From contig NZ_CP090423.1 of the NCBI RefSeq assembly GCF_023518235.1, forward strand, positions 3,037,001 to 3,101,000: DNA of 64,000 nt, written 5' to 3'. The translations under genes and the position numbers were made by a program. A model generated the notes under the pieces. That model searched no databases and was not told where the DNA came from. It worked only from the letters and a program-made list of their open reading frames with translations. Positions 51,630 through 60,655 of the stretch are shown here, in pieces (within the stretch, counting starts at the first letter, position 1; every line of letters starts with the position of its first letter). Source of the stretch: Stenotrophomonas maltophilia (lineage in GTDB: Bacteria > Pseudomonadota > Gammaproteobacteria > Xanthomonadales > Xanthomonadaceae).

Positions 51630-53645
51630 ATGACCGAGCACGCTCCCATGAAGCCCGTTGCCATGTTCACCAAGATCCTGATCGCCAACCGCGGCGAAAT
51701 CGCCTGCCGCGTGATCGCCACCTGCCGTCGCCTCGGCATCGCCACCGTGGCGGTGTATTCCGATGCCGACCGCAACGCGCGCCACGTGCGGCTGGCCGAC
51801 GAAGCCATCCACATCGGCCCGGCCGCCGCACGCGAGAGCTACCTGCGCGGCGATGCCCTGCTCGACGCCGCACGCGCGACCGGCGCACAGGCCATTCACC
51901 CCGGCTACGGTTTCCTGTCCGAAAACGCGGACTTCGCCGATGCCTGTGCCGTCGCCGGCATCACCTTCATCGGCCCGCCGGCCAGCGCCATCCGCGCGAT
52001 GGGCGACAAGAGCGCCGCCAAGGCACTGATGGCCCAGGCTGGCGTACCACTAACCCCGGGCTACCACGGCGACCAGCAGGCGCCGGACTTCCTGCGTGCA
52101 CAGGCCGATGCCATCGGCTACCCGGTGCTGATCAAGGCCAGCGCCGGTGGCGGTGGCAAGGGCATGCGCAAGGTCGAGCGCAGCGAGGACTTCGTCGATG
52201 CACTGGCCAGCTGCCAGCGCGAGGCGGCCTCGGCGTTCGGCAACGATCACGTACTGGTGGAGAAGTACGTCGAGCGCCCGCGCCACATCGAGATCCAGGT
52301 GTTCGGCGATTCCCACGGTGATGCGGTGTACCTGTTCGAGCGCGACTGCTCGGTGCAGCGCCGCCACCAGAAGGTGCTGGAAGAGGCCCCCGCACCGGGC
52401 ATGAGCGCCGAGCGTCGTGCGGCGATGGGCAAGGCCGCCGTCGATGCCGCGCGCGCGGTGGGCTATGAGGGTGCGGGCACGGTGGAGTTCATCGCCGGCC
52501 CGGAGGGCGATTTCTACTTCATGGAAATGAACACCCGGCTGCAGGTCGAGCACCCGGTGACCGAGTACATCACCGGTACCGACCTGGTGGAATGGCAGCT
52601 GCGCGTGGCGGCCGGACAGCCGCTGCCGCTGCGCCAGGAACAGTTGGCGATTCACGGTCATGCAATCGAGGCGCGTCTGTACGCCGAAGATGCCGACCGC
52701 GGCTTCCTGCCCTCCACCGGCACCCTGCGCCGTCTGCGCCTGCCGACGCCGTCGGCCAACGTGCGCGTGGATACCGGCGTGGAGGAAGGCGACAGCATCA
52801 CCCCGTACTACGATCCGATGATCGCCAAGCTGATCGTCTGGGACGTGGACCGCGATGCCGCGCTGCGCCGCATGAGCCAGGCCCTGGCCGACTGCCAGGT
52901 GGTGGGCGTGACCACCAATGCCGGCTTCCTGCGCCGGCTGGTGAACACCGATTCGTTCACCCACGCCAAGCTGGATACCGCGCTGATCGAACGCGAACAG
53001 GCGGCACTGAGCGTGCTGGGCGACAGCGACGACGCACTCTGGCTGCTGGCGGCGGTGGCGGCGGTGGCCAGCACCGCGGGCGCCAGCACCGACGCACGCG
53101 ATCCGCATTCGCCGTGGCAGGCACAGGACGGCTGGCGCCTGGGTGCCCGTGCGCCACGCGTGCTGCCAGTGCAGCAGGGCGAGCGCCGGCACAGCCTGAA
53201 GGTGTGGGCGCAGGCTGACGGCTGGCGCGTGCAGTGCGATGACGCCGCGCCGGTACTGGCCATCGGCACGGCCGACGCGCACGCACTGACCGTGCAGCTG
53301 GGCGGGCGCCGCTGGACACTGCAGCTGCTGCGCGACGGTGACCAGCTGTACCTGTTCGGTGCCGATGGCCAGCATCGTTTCACCCTGCACGATCCGGTGG
53401 GTGAATCGGACCATGCCGTGGCCGACGCTGGCAGCCTGCTGGCACCGATGCCCGGCAGGATCGTGGCCACGCTGGTCGCGGCCGGCACCGAGGTCAAGCG
53501 CGGTACGCCGCTGGTGGTGCTGGAGGCGATGAAGATGGAGCACACCCTGCAGGCACCGGCCGATGGCACGGTGAAGGGCTACCGCGCCAAGGCCGGCGAC
53601 CAGGTCGGTGATGGTGCGGTGCTGGTGGACTTCGAGGCCGCCTGA
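51630..53645 (+). CDS. liuD: 3-methylcrotonyl-CoA carboxylase, biotin-carboxylase (alpha) subunit
   Basis: The 671-residue protein has a biotin carboxylase domain (about 12-455; KILIANRGEIACRVIATCRRLGI, the ATP-grasp Gly-rich loop IKASAGGGGKGMRKV, ERDCSVQRRHQKVLEEAPAP, FYFMEMNTRLQVEHPVTE). A spacer with MCC-specific BT region follows, then a C-terminal biotinyl domain with EAMKMEH (biotin on the Lys near 636). BirA from this window should biotinylate it. Starts at 51630, 51648 and 51663 are in frame; family alignment begins at the last. No liuE (HMG-CoA lyase) follows. Confidence 0.95.
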   Translation: MTEHAPMKPVAMFTKILIANRGEIACRVIATCRRLGIATVAVYSDADRNARHVRLADEAIHIGPAAARESYLRGDALLDAARATGAQAIHPGYGFLSENADFADACAVAGITFIGPPASAIRAMGDKSAAKALMAQAGVPLTPGYHGDQQAPDFLRAQADAIGYPVLIKASAGGGGKGMRKVERSEDFVDALASCQREAASAFGNDHVLVEKYVERPRHIEIQVFGDSHGDAVYLFERDCSVQRRHQKVLEEAPAPGMSAERRAAMGKAAVDAARAVGYEGAGTVEFIAGPEGDFYFMEMNTRLQVEHPVTEYITGTDLVEWQLRVAAGQPLPLRQEQLAIHGHAIEARLYAEDADRGFLPSTGTLRRLRLPTPSANVRVDTGVEEGDSITPYYDPMIAKLIVWDVDRDAALRRMSQALADCQVVGVTTNAGFLRRLVNTDSFTHAKLDTALIEREQAALSVLGDSDDALWLLAAVAAVASTAGASTDARDPHSPWQAQDGWRLGARAPRVLPVQQGERRHSLKVWAQADGWRVQCDDAAPVLAIGTADAHALTVQLGGRRWTLQLLRDGDQLYLFGADGQHRFTLHDPVGESDHAVADAGSLLAPMPGRIVATLVAAGTEVKRGTPLVVLEAMKMEHTLQAPADGTVKGYRAKAGDQVGDGAVLVDFEAA

Positions 53646-53655
53646 GGGTGGCGTG

Positions 53656-53675
53656 GCCGGGCCCTGTGGCCCGGC
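53656..53675. repeat. palindrome GCCGGGCCCTGTGGCCCGGC
   Basis: A 20-base near-perfect palindrome between the convergent liuD and dehydrogenase stops, likely serving as a transcriptional boundary. Confidence 0.5.
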
Positions 53676-53696
53676 GACAGCGCAGGCCGCTGGCCG

Positions 53697-54860
53697 TCAG
53701 CCCGGCAGCGGCCACACGTGGCCACCCGGATCCAGTTCCGCGGTGGTCTTTTCGGCCTTGCGCCAGCCCAGCCCGCAGATGGCCAGCGCGCCTTCGGCCA
53801 TCGGCCGCAGCCCGAACGCGCGCCCGGCCTCGGCTTCGTTGATGGCGGCGGTGACGAACGCGCCCAGACCCTGTGCGGTCGCGGCCGCATACAGCGCCTG
53901 CGAGACATGCCCGGCATCGAGCGTGACCGCGCGATAGGCCTTGGCGTGGTTGCGGTACTTCCAGTAGTTGCGTTCGAACCGGCACACCAGCACCAGCAGC
54001 ACCGGCGCATCGGCGAACCAGTGCTGCCCGGCCAGCAGCCGCAGGCCCAATGCTGCCGGATCGTCCACCGGGCCGGGCAGCCGCCCCAGCTCATGCGCCA
54101 GCGCGTGGTAGTGGTACAGGCCCGGCGCCAGCCCCTCCACGTTGCGCACCAGCAGATAGGCTTCCAGCGGATGCAGGCTGCCGGCCGAGGGCACGTTCTT
54201 CTTCAGGAAGCGCACTCCCGGATCGGTTTCCACCTGTGCCTGGGCCATCAGCACCTGTTGCAGCACCCGCGCCAGCAACGGCAGCGGCAACGCGCGGGCA
54301 CGATCGAAGTTGCGGCAGGTGGCCCGTGCCTGCAACAGCGGCTGCAGCGGGTCATCCTGACAATGCGGCAGCGGCACCGCGTCGGGCAACCGCGGCGGCG
54401 CTTCCGGCGGCGGGTGGCCGAAGCTGCGCACCAGATCGCGGGCCGTCACCAGCTGGTGCTGCTCCATGTCCTGCACGCTGTCCACGCCGTCCCAGCACGA
54501 CTGCTGGTAATGCAGGGCCGACAGCGGCCACCAGTGGCTGTCGCGCAGCTCCTGCTCGGCCGCGAACACCTCGGCGTGGGCCGGGTCATCGCTGACCAGC
54601 AGCCCCTGCTGCAGCAGCGCCAGCACGCGGCTGCGTGCCTCCGGCGCCTGCGGCAACGACTGCCAGCGTTCGGCACTGCAGGCCAGCAACCATGCACAAC
54701 TGGCCGCATCGATCACCTGCACGGTCGGCAGATGCGCGGCGTGTACCTGCAGCACCGGTTGCAGCTGCACGCCCGTACCACCGGCCAGCAGCGCATCCAG
54801 GTTGAAGGCGGGGCGTTCCACCGGCTCGACGAACAGCGTCCGGCAACGACGGAATCTCAT
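53697..54860 (-). CDS. SagB-like FMN dehydrogenase, putative peptide-maturation enzyme
   Basis: The 387-residue protein has a roughly 165-residue N-terminal region without obvious homology and a nitroreductase-fold domain (about 180-380) of the SagB type: CRNFDRARALPLPLLARVLQQVL, KKNVPSAGSLHPLEAYLLVRNVEGLAPGLYHYHALAHELGRLPG and RAVTLDAGHVSQALYAAATAQGLGAFVTAAINE. SagB enzymes oxidise azolines to azoles in modified peptides. I recall an NCBI family called putative peptide maturation dehydrogenase found with the neighbouring peptide and cyclase types; this gene fits that description. It is divergent from the peptide gene with 119 bases between starts. No azoline-forming cyclodehydratase (YcaO) is visible. 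Confidence 0.8.
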   Translation of the reverse strand: MRFRRCRTLFVEPVERPAFNLDALLAGGTGVQLQPVLQVHAAHLPTVQVIDAASCAWLLACSAERWQSLPQAPEARSRVLALLQQGLLVSDDPAHAEVFAAEQELRDSHWWPLSALHYQQSCWDGVDSVQDMEQHQLVTARDLVRSFGHPPPEAPPRLPDAVPLPHCQDDPLQPLLQARATCRNFDRARALPLPLLARVLQQVLMAQAQVETDPGVRFLKKNVPSAGSLHPLEAYLLVRNVEGLAPGLYHYHALAHELGRLPGPVDDPAALGLRLLAGQHWFADAPVLLVLVCRFERNYWKYRNHAKAYRAVTLDAGHVSQALYAAATAQGLGAFVTAAINEAEAGRAFGLRPMAEGALAICGLGWRKAEKTTAELDPGGHVWPLPG

Positions 54861-54979
54861 CGCGATGGCATCCCACGGTTGTGCAGGGCGCCGATCATAG
54901 CGTGGCACGCGCGCACGCCCATCAACTTCGCGGCGTTGCCGCCGATATTTCCATTTTCCCAACCTTGCGGTCGTATCCC

Positions 54980-55264
54980 ATGTCTGCTTCGCCCCTCTCC
55001 GCCGACGTTGTCCGGCAGCTGCTGGACCGGCTGTCCAGCGATGATGCCTTCCGTGCCGAATTTGCCAGGGATCCGGGCCAGGCGCTGCTAGCGCTCGGCG
55101 CCGACGAGGAAACCGTGCGCGCCTGCCATACACCCCTGGCCTCGCTGGGCGGCAAGGCGGAGTTCGCCAAGGCCGCTGCGCGCATGCACCAGCTGCTGGA
55201 CGTGCGCGCCGCGTTCACCGTGCCGTTCCTGTTCGAAGATGGCCTGCCGGGCCTGGATCAGTAA
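54980..55264 (+). CDS. NHLP/Nif11-leader-like putative modified peptide precursor
   Basis: The 94-residue product has the leader signature of NHLP/Nif11-type RiPP precursors: VVRQLLDRLSSDDAFRAEFARDPGQALLALG (residues 10-40), the L..L..D..F...F..DP..AL..LG pattern. The remainder has one Cys (Cys49) and ends TVPFLFEDGLPGLDQ. There is no double-Gly cleavage signal at a leader/core border, although LASLGG at 53-58 could serve. I recall a family named putative modified peptide (NHLP-related RiPP). It lies between the divergent dehydrogenase and the convergent cyclase, whose stop codons are only 7 bases apart from its own. Confidence 0.75.
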   Translation: MSASPLSADVVRQLLDRLSSDDAFRAEFARDPGQALLALGADEETVRACHTPLASLGGKAEFAKAAARMHQLLDVRAAFTVPFLFEDGLPGLDQ

Positions 55265-55271
55265 ACCGGCC

Positions 55272-57785
55272 TCAGGGCGCGGCTGACGCGCCCTTGTCCG
55301 CCAGCGGCGCGGGCCGGATCGCCGTCAACCGCTGCACGTCCATCGCGTTCAGTGGAAGCAGCGCGTAGTCGCCAACATCCTCGGCAAATGCCAGGCCTAC
55401 GTGGCGTTGCAGCCACTGTGCGTGGCGCAGGGCCGTGGCGTGGTCGCCGCTGGCCGTGGCCAGGTCCATCTGCAGCACCCGCCACTGGAACAGGCTCGCA
55501 GCAGGTTGCTGGGCCAGCAGCGACTGGGCCTGCGCCAGCCGGCCCTGGTCGAGCGCGATGCGCGCCTGCAACAGGTTCCACAGCTCGCGCAGGCGCGGGT
55601 CTGCATCGCGTTCGGGCAGCGCCTGCAACGCCTCCCGTCGCTGCGCCACCACCGCGCCCTGACCGGCGCGCACGGCGTGGTAGGCCGCGGCAAGCGCGAT
55701 GAATGCGTTGCGCCGTGCCGGCGCCGGCTGCGAACGATCAACCGCCTGCAATGTCCGGTCGAGCACCTGCTGGTAGGCCTGCGACGCGGCGGACACCGGC
55801 TGCTGGCCACGCCAGGCCAGCGCCTGCAACGCCAGGATGTCGCACAGACCCGAGCCGGTCGTGCACTGCGCAGCCGCCTGCTGCATGTCATTGGCCGCTT
55901 CGCTGCGGTGATCCTGCATGCCCAGCACCGCCGCACGCAGCATGCGCGCTCCCAGCCCGGAGGACCGCATTGCCGCAAAGCCGGCATTGGCCGCATCGAA
56001 ATCACCCGACAGGGCCAGCAGCAGCGGTTCCATCGCATCCCCGTTCCAACCCGGATGCAGACGTGCGCCACGCAGGGCGGCTTCGGCGGCGGCCATCTCG
56101 CCACGCGCCAGCTGCACCCGCGCCACGAACACCAGCACCAGTGCACGGCGAGAATGCTGCCGGGCCAGCAACGGCTGCGCCGCGGCCAGGGCGCCGTCGT
56201 AGTCACCCTGGGTGTAGAGGATCTTGGCGTAGTTCATCCAACCGGCCGGATCATCCGGGTACAGCTCGGTCAGCATCCGCCAGCGGTCGGCGATGCGTGC
56301 CGGCGGAGCTCCCTGGAAATCGGCGGCCCACGCGTCCAGGTAGAGCTGGTCACGCGCGGTCAGGTGCGCACGCTGGCTGACCGCTTTCTGGTACAGCGCG
56401 GCGGCCTGCTCCAGGTTGCCCTTGGCGTGCTGGATGTTCATCTGCCCGACATAGGCAAAGGCGAACCCGGGGTCGAGCCGGGTGGCCTGTTCGAAGAACA
56501 TCAGCGCGTCGTCATAGCGCGCTGCCGCCGTGGCGTCCACGCCCTTGGCATAGGCATGCAGCGCATCGAGGTTCGCGGTGGCCACGGTCGGCAGCGGCCG
56601 CTGGTCGCGGCCGACATCGCGCAGGGCCTCGCCCAGGTCCGTGCGCAGCGCCGCGACCACGTGGTCGGTGGAGGCCAGGATCGAATCCAGCCCGCGACCG
56701 TCGGCAAAGCGGGTGTAGACGGTCTGCCCGCTGCGCGGATCGACCACTTCGACACTGACCCGCACCTTGCCGTTGAGCTCCAGCACACTGGGCACCAGCA
56801 CCGCACGCACGCCATCGCGCAGCGCCACTTCGATGGCCAGGCTGCGGTCCAGACGCGCCTGCGGCGGCCGCTGCATCAGCTGCAGGGTGTCGCGCACCTT
56901 CAGTTCGCTGAGGATGTTGACGAACCGAGACTGCCCCAGGCTGATGTACAGCGCCTGCTCCAGGCTGCTGTCCAGCTGCGGGTACGCGGTGGCGTTGTGC
57001 ACGGCCGAGACGATCACCCAGTCACGCTCGGCAAAGGCGATGGCCGGTGCCGGCCGCAGCAGCGTCCACAGCAGCACGCCCAGCGCCAACGCCAGCGCAG
57101 CCTCGGTCACCAGGGCGGCCGGGCGCCGCCACAGCGGCAGATCACGCCAGGCCTTTTCGCCCGAACGCGGTCTGCGCAGCGGCGCACTGCCCCGCAGGCC
57201 GATCTCGAAGACTTCCTGGCGCTCGCTGATACCCTTGAACCGCCAGCAGCCATGGTCCTTCCAGCGCAGCTCATCGGCCGCCCACGGCAGTTCGCCGCTG
57301 GCCCGGCGCGCCATCTTTTCCGCGCTGGCCGACAGCAGGACCTGCCCCGGCCACGCCAGCTGCATCAGCCGCGCGGCCATCGGCTTGGCCAGACCCTCCA
57401 CTTCCACCGGCTTGGCGCCGTGGGCCATGGCCTCGGCACTGTTGTTCCACAGCAGCACATCGCCCACGTGCAGCCCGGCGCGCGCGCGCAGCACGATGCC
57501 GCGTTCGCGGCCCAGCGCATCCACCGCGCTCTGGTAGGACAGGGCGAAGCCGACCCCATCGATGGTGCGCTCGAACAGCATGAACAGGCCGTCGGAGCGA
57601 TCGATCAGCTGGCCGTTCCAGCGCTGCTGCAGGCCAAGCACCAGCCGGTCGTGCTGCTGGAACAGCTCAGCGGCGCTGATGTCGCCGATGCGCTCGACCA
57701 GCTGCAGCGAGTCGCACAGGTCGGTGAACAACAGGGTCCGCACCTGCGGGCTCTGCACCGGAAGGGAATCCTGGATGCCGTCCAT
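55272..57785 (-). CDS. putative peptide-modification-system cyclase: class III nucleotide cyclase plus TPR
   Basis: The 837-residue protein has an N-terminal class III cyclase domain (about 15-180). LLFTDLCDSLQLVERIGD holds the first metal-binding Asp, LIDRSDGLFMLFERT the second Asp, and ARAGLHVGDVLLWN the next strand. The usual catalytic Asn before AARL is replaced (LAKPMAARLMQ), so activity is uncertain. A membrane segment (about 223-246) separates it from a TolB-like sheet (about 250-380) and TPR-like helical repeats (about 400-800). I recall an NCBI family named putative peptide modification system cyclase with this make-up. It starts at ATG 57785 with AGAGG upstream, 15 bases after the GGDEF gene. 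Confidence 0.78.
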   Translation of the reverse strand: MDGIQDSLPVQSPQVRTLLFTDLCDSLQLVERIGDISAAELFQQHDRLVLGLQQRWNGQLIDRSDGLFMLFERTIDGVGFALSYQSAVDALGRERGIVLRARAGLHVGDVLLWNNSAEAMAHGAKPVEVEGLAKPMAARLMQLAWPGQVLLSASAEKMARRASGELPWAADELRWKDHGCWRFKGISERQEVFEIGLRGSAPLRRPRSGEKAWRDLPLWRRPAALVTEAALALALGVLLWTLLRPAPAIAFAERDWVIVSAVHNATAYPQLDSSLEQALYISLGQSRFVNILSELKVRDTLQLMQRPPQARLDRSLAIEVALRDGVRAVLVPSVLELNGKVRVSVEVVDPRSGQTVYTRFADGRGLDSILASTDHVVAALRTDLGEALRDVGRDQRPLPTVATANLDALHAYAKGVDATAAARYDDALMFFEQATRLDPGFAFAYVGQMNIQHAKGNLEQAAALYQKAVSQRAHLTARDQLYLDAWAADFQGAPPARIADRWRMLTELYPDDPAGWMNYAKILYTQGDYDGALAAAQPLLARQHSRRALVLVFVARVQLARGEMAAAEAALRGARLHPGWNGDAMEPLLLALSGDFDAANAGFAAMRSSGLGARMLRAAVLGMQDHRSEAANDMQQAAAQCTTGSGLCDILALQALAWRGQQPVSAASQAYQQVLDRTLQAVDRSQPAPARRNAFIALAAAYHAVRAGQGAVVAQRREALQALPERDADPRLRELWNLLQARIALDQGRLAQAQSLLAQQPAASLFQWRVLQMDLATASGDHATALRHAQWLQRHVGLAFAEDVGDYALLPLNAMDVQRLTAIRPAPLADKGASAAP

Positions 57786-57800
57786 TGCCACCTCTGCCGC

Positions 57801-58844
57801 TCATGATCCGTTGTCGGGGCCATCGCCCCAGCGCAGGCAATTGCCGCCATCGCGCTTGGCCTGGTACAGCGCGCGGTCGGCGCTGGCGTACCACTCGCTC
57901 CAATCCGCCTCGGCCACCAGCAGGCTGGCACCGATGCTGACCAGGCTCACGTGCGGCGTGCCATGGCTGCGTTCGAGCAGGCCGTGCACCGCGCTGAGAA
58001 TGAACTCGGCGGCGTGCTGCACGATCTCGTGGTTGCCACGGCGCAGGATCAGGCAGAACTCATCGCCGCCGAGCCGGCAGGCCAGGTCCTGCTCACCGGC
58101 CATCGAACGCAGGATGTTGCCCATGCTCTGCAGCACGCGGTCGCCGGCCTGGTGGCCGTGGCGGTCGTTGATCTGCTTGAAGCGGTCGCAGTCGATCAGC
58201 AGCAGCGCCTGCGGCGGGCCATCGACGTGGGCGCGGCACTCTTGCAGGTACAGGGTCAGGCCGCGGCGGTTGTGCAGCCCGGTCAGCTCATCAGTGCGCA
58301 CCAGCTCGCGGGTGTGGGTGAGCTGGTGGGTGGTGATGTACAGGTTGTCCAGCGCGGTTTCCAGGTCGTGGTTGCGCCGCCGCAGCTGGCTGATCAGGGC
58401 CTGTTCGTTGGTCAGCACGCGCATGATCGTGCGGCGCAGGAAGTAGGCCACCAGGCCGGGATCGGATTCGACCAGCCGATGGAAATCGCGCGGGCCCAGC
58501 TCCAGCACTTCGCAGTCATCGAGCGCGCGCGCACTGGCGCTGCGCAGGTGATCGCCGACCAGCAGGCCCAGCTCACCGAAGAACTCGTGCTGGCCAAGCG
58601 TCTTGATCACCAGGTCCTCGCCGAAGTCCAGTTCGATCTGGCCCTGGAGGATCACATACATGCGCTCGCCACGGTGTCCACGCTGGAACAACCACTGTCC
58701 GGCATGAAGCTTGCATGGGCGGGCGAATCTGGCGAACAATGCAACCTCGGCATCGGACAGCAGCGCATGCACGATCTCGGCCATCGCCACGCGGGCGATA
58801 CCTGTCGTCACATCACTGTTCTCGGCCGCACCCCTGCCGGTCAT
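57801..58844 (-). CDS. cyclic-nucleotide-binding GGDEF diguanylate cyclase
   Basis: The 347-residue protein has an N-terminal cNMP-binding (Crp-like) domain (about 28-145: PCKLHAGQWLFQRGHRGERMYVILQGQIELDFGEDLVIKTLGQHEFFGELGLL, whose FGELGLL box is that of phosphate-binding cassettes), a coiled-coil linker and a GGDEF domain (DELTGLHNRRGLTLYL, LLLIDCDRFKQINDRHGHQAGD, active-site RLGGDEFCLIL). It should make c-di-GMP. It is directly upstream of the cyclase gene in the same direction, an arrangement in which a cyclic nucleotide from the neighbour could control it. Start codons at 58853 (GTG), 58844 and 58784 are all possible. Confidence 0.85.
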   Translation of the reverse strand: MTGRGAAENSDVTTGIARVAMAEIVHALLSDAEVALFARFARPCKLHAGQWLFQRGHRGERMYVILQGQIELDFGEDLVIKTLGQHEFFGELGLLVGDHLRSASARALDDCEVLELGPRDFHRLVESDPGLVAYFLRRTIMRVLTNEQALISQLRRRNHDLETALDNLYITTHQLTHTRELVRTDELTGLHNRRGLTLYLQECRAHVDGPPQALLLIDCDRFKQINDRHGHQAGDRVLQSMGNILRSMAGEQDLACRLGGDEFCLILRRGNHEIVQHAAEFILSAVHGLLERSHGTPHVSLVSIGASLLVAEADWSEWYASADRALYQAKRDGGNCLRWGDGPDNGS

Positions 58845-59289
58845 TCCCTGCACCCGCCGCCAGCGTCCCCTGGTGAGCCGCGGAGCATAGCACCGCTTTA
58901 AAGTGTGCGCCCTATCTCATTTTGAGCCTTTGGCCGCACGTTCGTGATGTGAAGATCCGGCGTGGCCCGTTCTGGTCACGCCTGTCCGCGCAAAACCCCT
59001 GCTGGATCAAGCCGATGGCGGATTTCACAGGGTTTCGGCCAAGTTGCGATCCCGCGGGTGCGCCGGATTGACGCGGTGCGCCGCGCGCGCCGTTGCCTGG
59101 ATACAACAACGCCGGCAGGTCCCCCGACCGGCCGGCGTTGTCTGGCCCTTCCCTGGCCACCCTGATCAGACCCGGTAGTGCCGGCCGCTGGCCGGCAACC
59201 CGTCGATGGTCCCGGAGTCCACGTGGCTGCCGGCGAGCGACCGGCACTACCGCGTCAGATCCGTTGCCCGGCGCATCAGCGTTTACCGA
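58845..59289. other. 445-base gap: hairpin and SMAG pair, no gene
   Basis: The gap between the GGDEF gene start and the aceA stop holds a GC-rich hairpin, ACAACGCCGGC...GCCGGCGTTGT (about 59105-59141), and a diverging SMAG pair (59175-59250). The hairpin is probably a transcriptional end for the aceBA message. No open frame has coding character. Confidence 0.5.
59175..59250. repeat. SMAG inverted pair downstream of aceA
   Basis: GTAGTGCCGGCCGCTGGCCGGCAACC faces GGCTGCCGGCGAGCGACCGGCACTAC. The second unit differs from the exact complement at a few positions, unlike the perfect pair at 47269. Confidence 0.75.
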
Positions 59290-60591
59290 TCACGCCGCGC
59301 GTTCGCTGCGCCCGCCGTGGAACTGCTCTTCCTCGGTGGAACCGGTCAATGCAGTCGTGGACGACTGCCCCTGCTGGATCGCCTGGGTGACCGCATCGAA
59401 GTAGCCGGTGCCCACTTCGCGCTGGTGCTTGACCGCGGTGAAGCCACGCTCGGCCGCTTCGAACTCGGCTTCCTGCAGTTCCACGAACGCGCTCATCTGG
59501 CGGCGCGCATAGCCGTGGGCCAGGTTGAACATGCCGTAGTTCAGCGCGTGGAAACCGGCCAGGGTGATGAACTGGAACTTGTAGCCGTAGCTGCCCAGCT
59601 CGCGCTGGAACCTGGCGATGGTGGCGTCGTCCAGGTTCTTCTTCCAGTTGAAGCTGGGCGAGCAGTTGTAGGCCAGCAGCTTGCCCGGGAACTTCGCATG
59701 GATCGCCTCGGCGAACTTGCGCGCGAATTCCAGGTCCGGCTTGCCGGTCTCGCACCACACCAGGTCGGCGTAGGGCGCATAGGCCAGGCCACGGCTGATC
59801 GCCTGGTCCAGGCCGTTGCGGGTCTTGTAGAAGCCTTCCACGGTGCGCTCGCCGGTGGCGAAGGGCTTGTCGTTGCCGTCGATGTCGCTGGTCAGCAGAT
59901 CGGCCGCCTCGGCATCGGTACGCGCCACCAGCAGGGTCGGCACGCCCAGCACGTCGGCAGCCAGGCGCGCGGCGTTGAGCTTCTCGATCGCCTCACGGGT
60001 CGGCACCAGCACCTTGCCGCCCATGTGGCCGCACTTCTTCACCGAGGCCAGCTGGTCTTCAAAGTGCACGCCGGCGGCACCGGCCTCGATCATCGCCTTC
60101 ATCAGTTCGAACGCATTGAGCACGCCGCCGAAACCGGCTTCGGCATCGGCCACGATCGGCTGCAGGAAGTCGATGTCATCCTTGCCTTCAGCGTGATGCA
60201 GCTGGTCGGCGCGCAGCAGCGTGTTGTTGATGCGCTTGACCACCGCCGGCACCGAATCGGCCGGGTACAGCGACTGGTCCGGGTACATCTGCCCGGCCAG
60301 GTTGGCATCGGCCGCCACCTGCCAGCCGGACAGGTAGATCGCCTTCAGCCCGGCCTTGACCTGCTGCATGGCCTGGTTGCCGGTCAGCGCACCCAGCGCG
60401 TTGACGAACTCGCGCTCATGCAGCGACGCCCACAGCTTCTCTGCACCCATCCGGGCCAGCGAGTGTTCGATGTGGACGGTGCCGCGCAGGCGCACCACAT
60501 CGGCGGCGCTGTAGTTGCGCTGGATGCCTTCCCAGCGCGGGTTGGTATCCCAGTCGTGCTGGATCTGTTCGGCAGTGGGCAGCTTGCTCAT
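59290..60591 (-). CDS. aceA: isocitrate lyase
   Basis: The 433-residue enzyme splits isocitrate to glyoxylate and succinate. It shows [20 protein letters not shown], the active-site loop [22 protein letters not shown] with the catalytic Cys, [19 protein letters not shown], and [18 protein letters not shown]. Length is typical of the short isocitrate lyase class. It follows aceB by 64 bases on the same strand. Together with aceB it provides the glyoxylate shunt, useful with acetyl-CoA from leucine breakdown. Confidence 0.96.
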   Translation of the reverse strand: MSKLPTAEQIQHDWDTNPRWEGIQRNYSAADVVRLRGTVHIEHSLARMGAEKLWASLHEREFVNALGALTGNQAMQQVKAGLKAIYLSGWQVAADANLAGQMYPDQSLYPADSVPAVVKRINNTLLRADQLHHAEGKDDIDFLQPIVADAEAGFGGVLNAFELMKAMIEAGAAGVHFEDQLASVKKCGHMGGKVLVPTREAIEKLNAARLAADVLGVPTLLVARTDAEAADLLTSDIDGNDKPFATGERTVEGFYKTRNGLDQAISRGLAYAPYADLVWCETGKPDLEFARKFAEAIHAKFPGKLLAYNCSPSFNWKKNLDDATIARFQRELGSYGYKFQFITLAGFHALNYGMFNLAHGYARRQMSAFVELQEAEFEAAERGFTAVKHQREVGTGYFDAVTQAIQQGQSSTTALTGSTEEEQFHGGRSERAA

Positions 60592-60655
60592 GTCTTTCTC
60601 CAGTTCGGTTCGTGCGTGCAGCGGGGAGGGAAACGGCGGTGGACGCGGGCGGCAG

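Noticed and set aside
53697..54860. Simple nitroreductase detoxification enzyme
   Set aside because: The SagB-type PSAGSLHPLEAY segment, the long N-terminal region and the adjacent NHLP-like peptide favour a peptide-maturation role.
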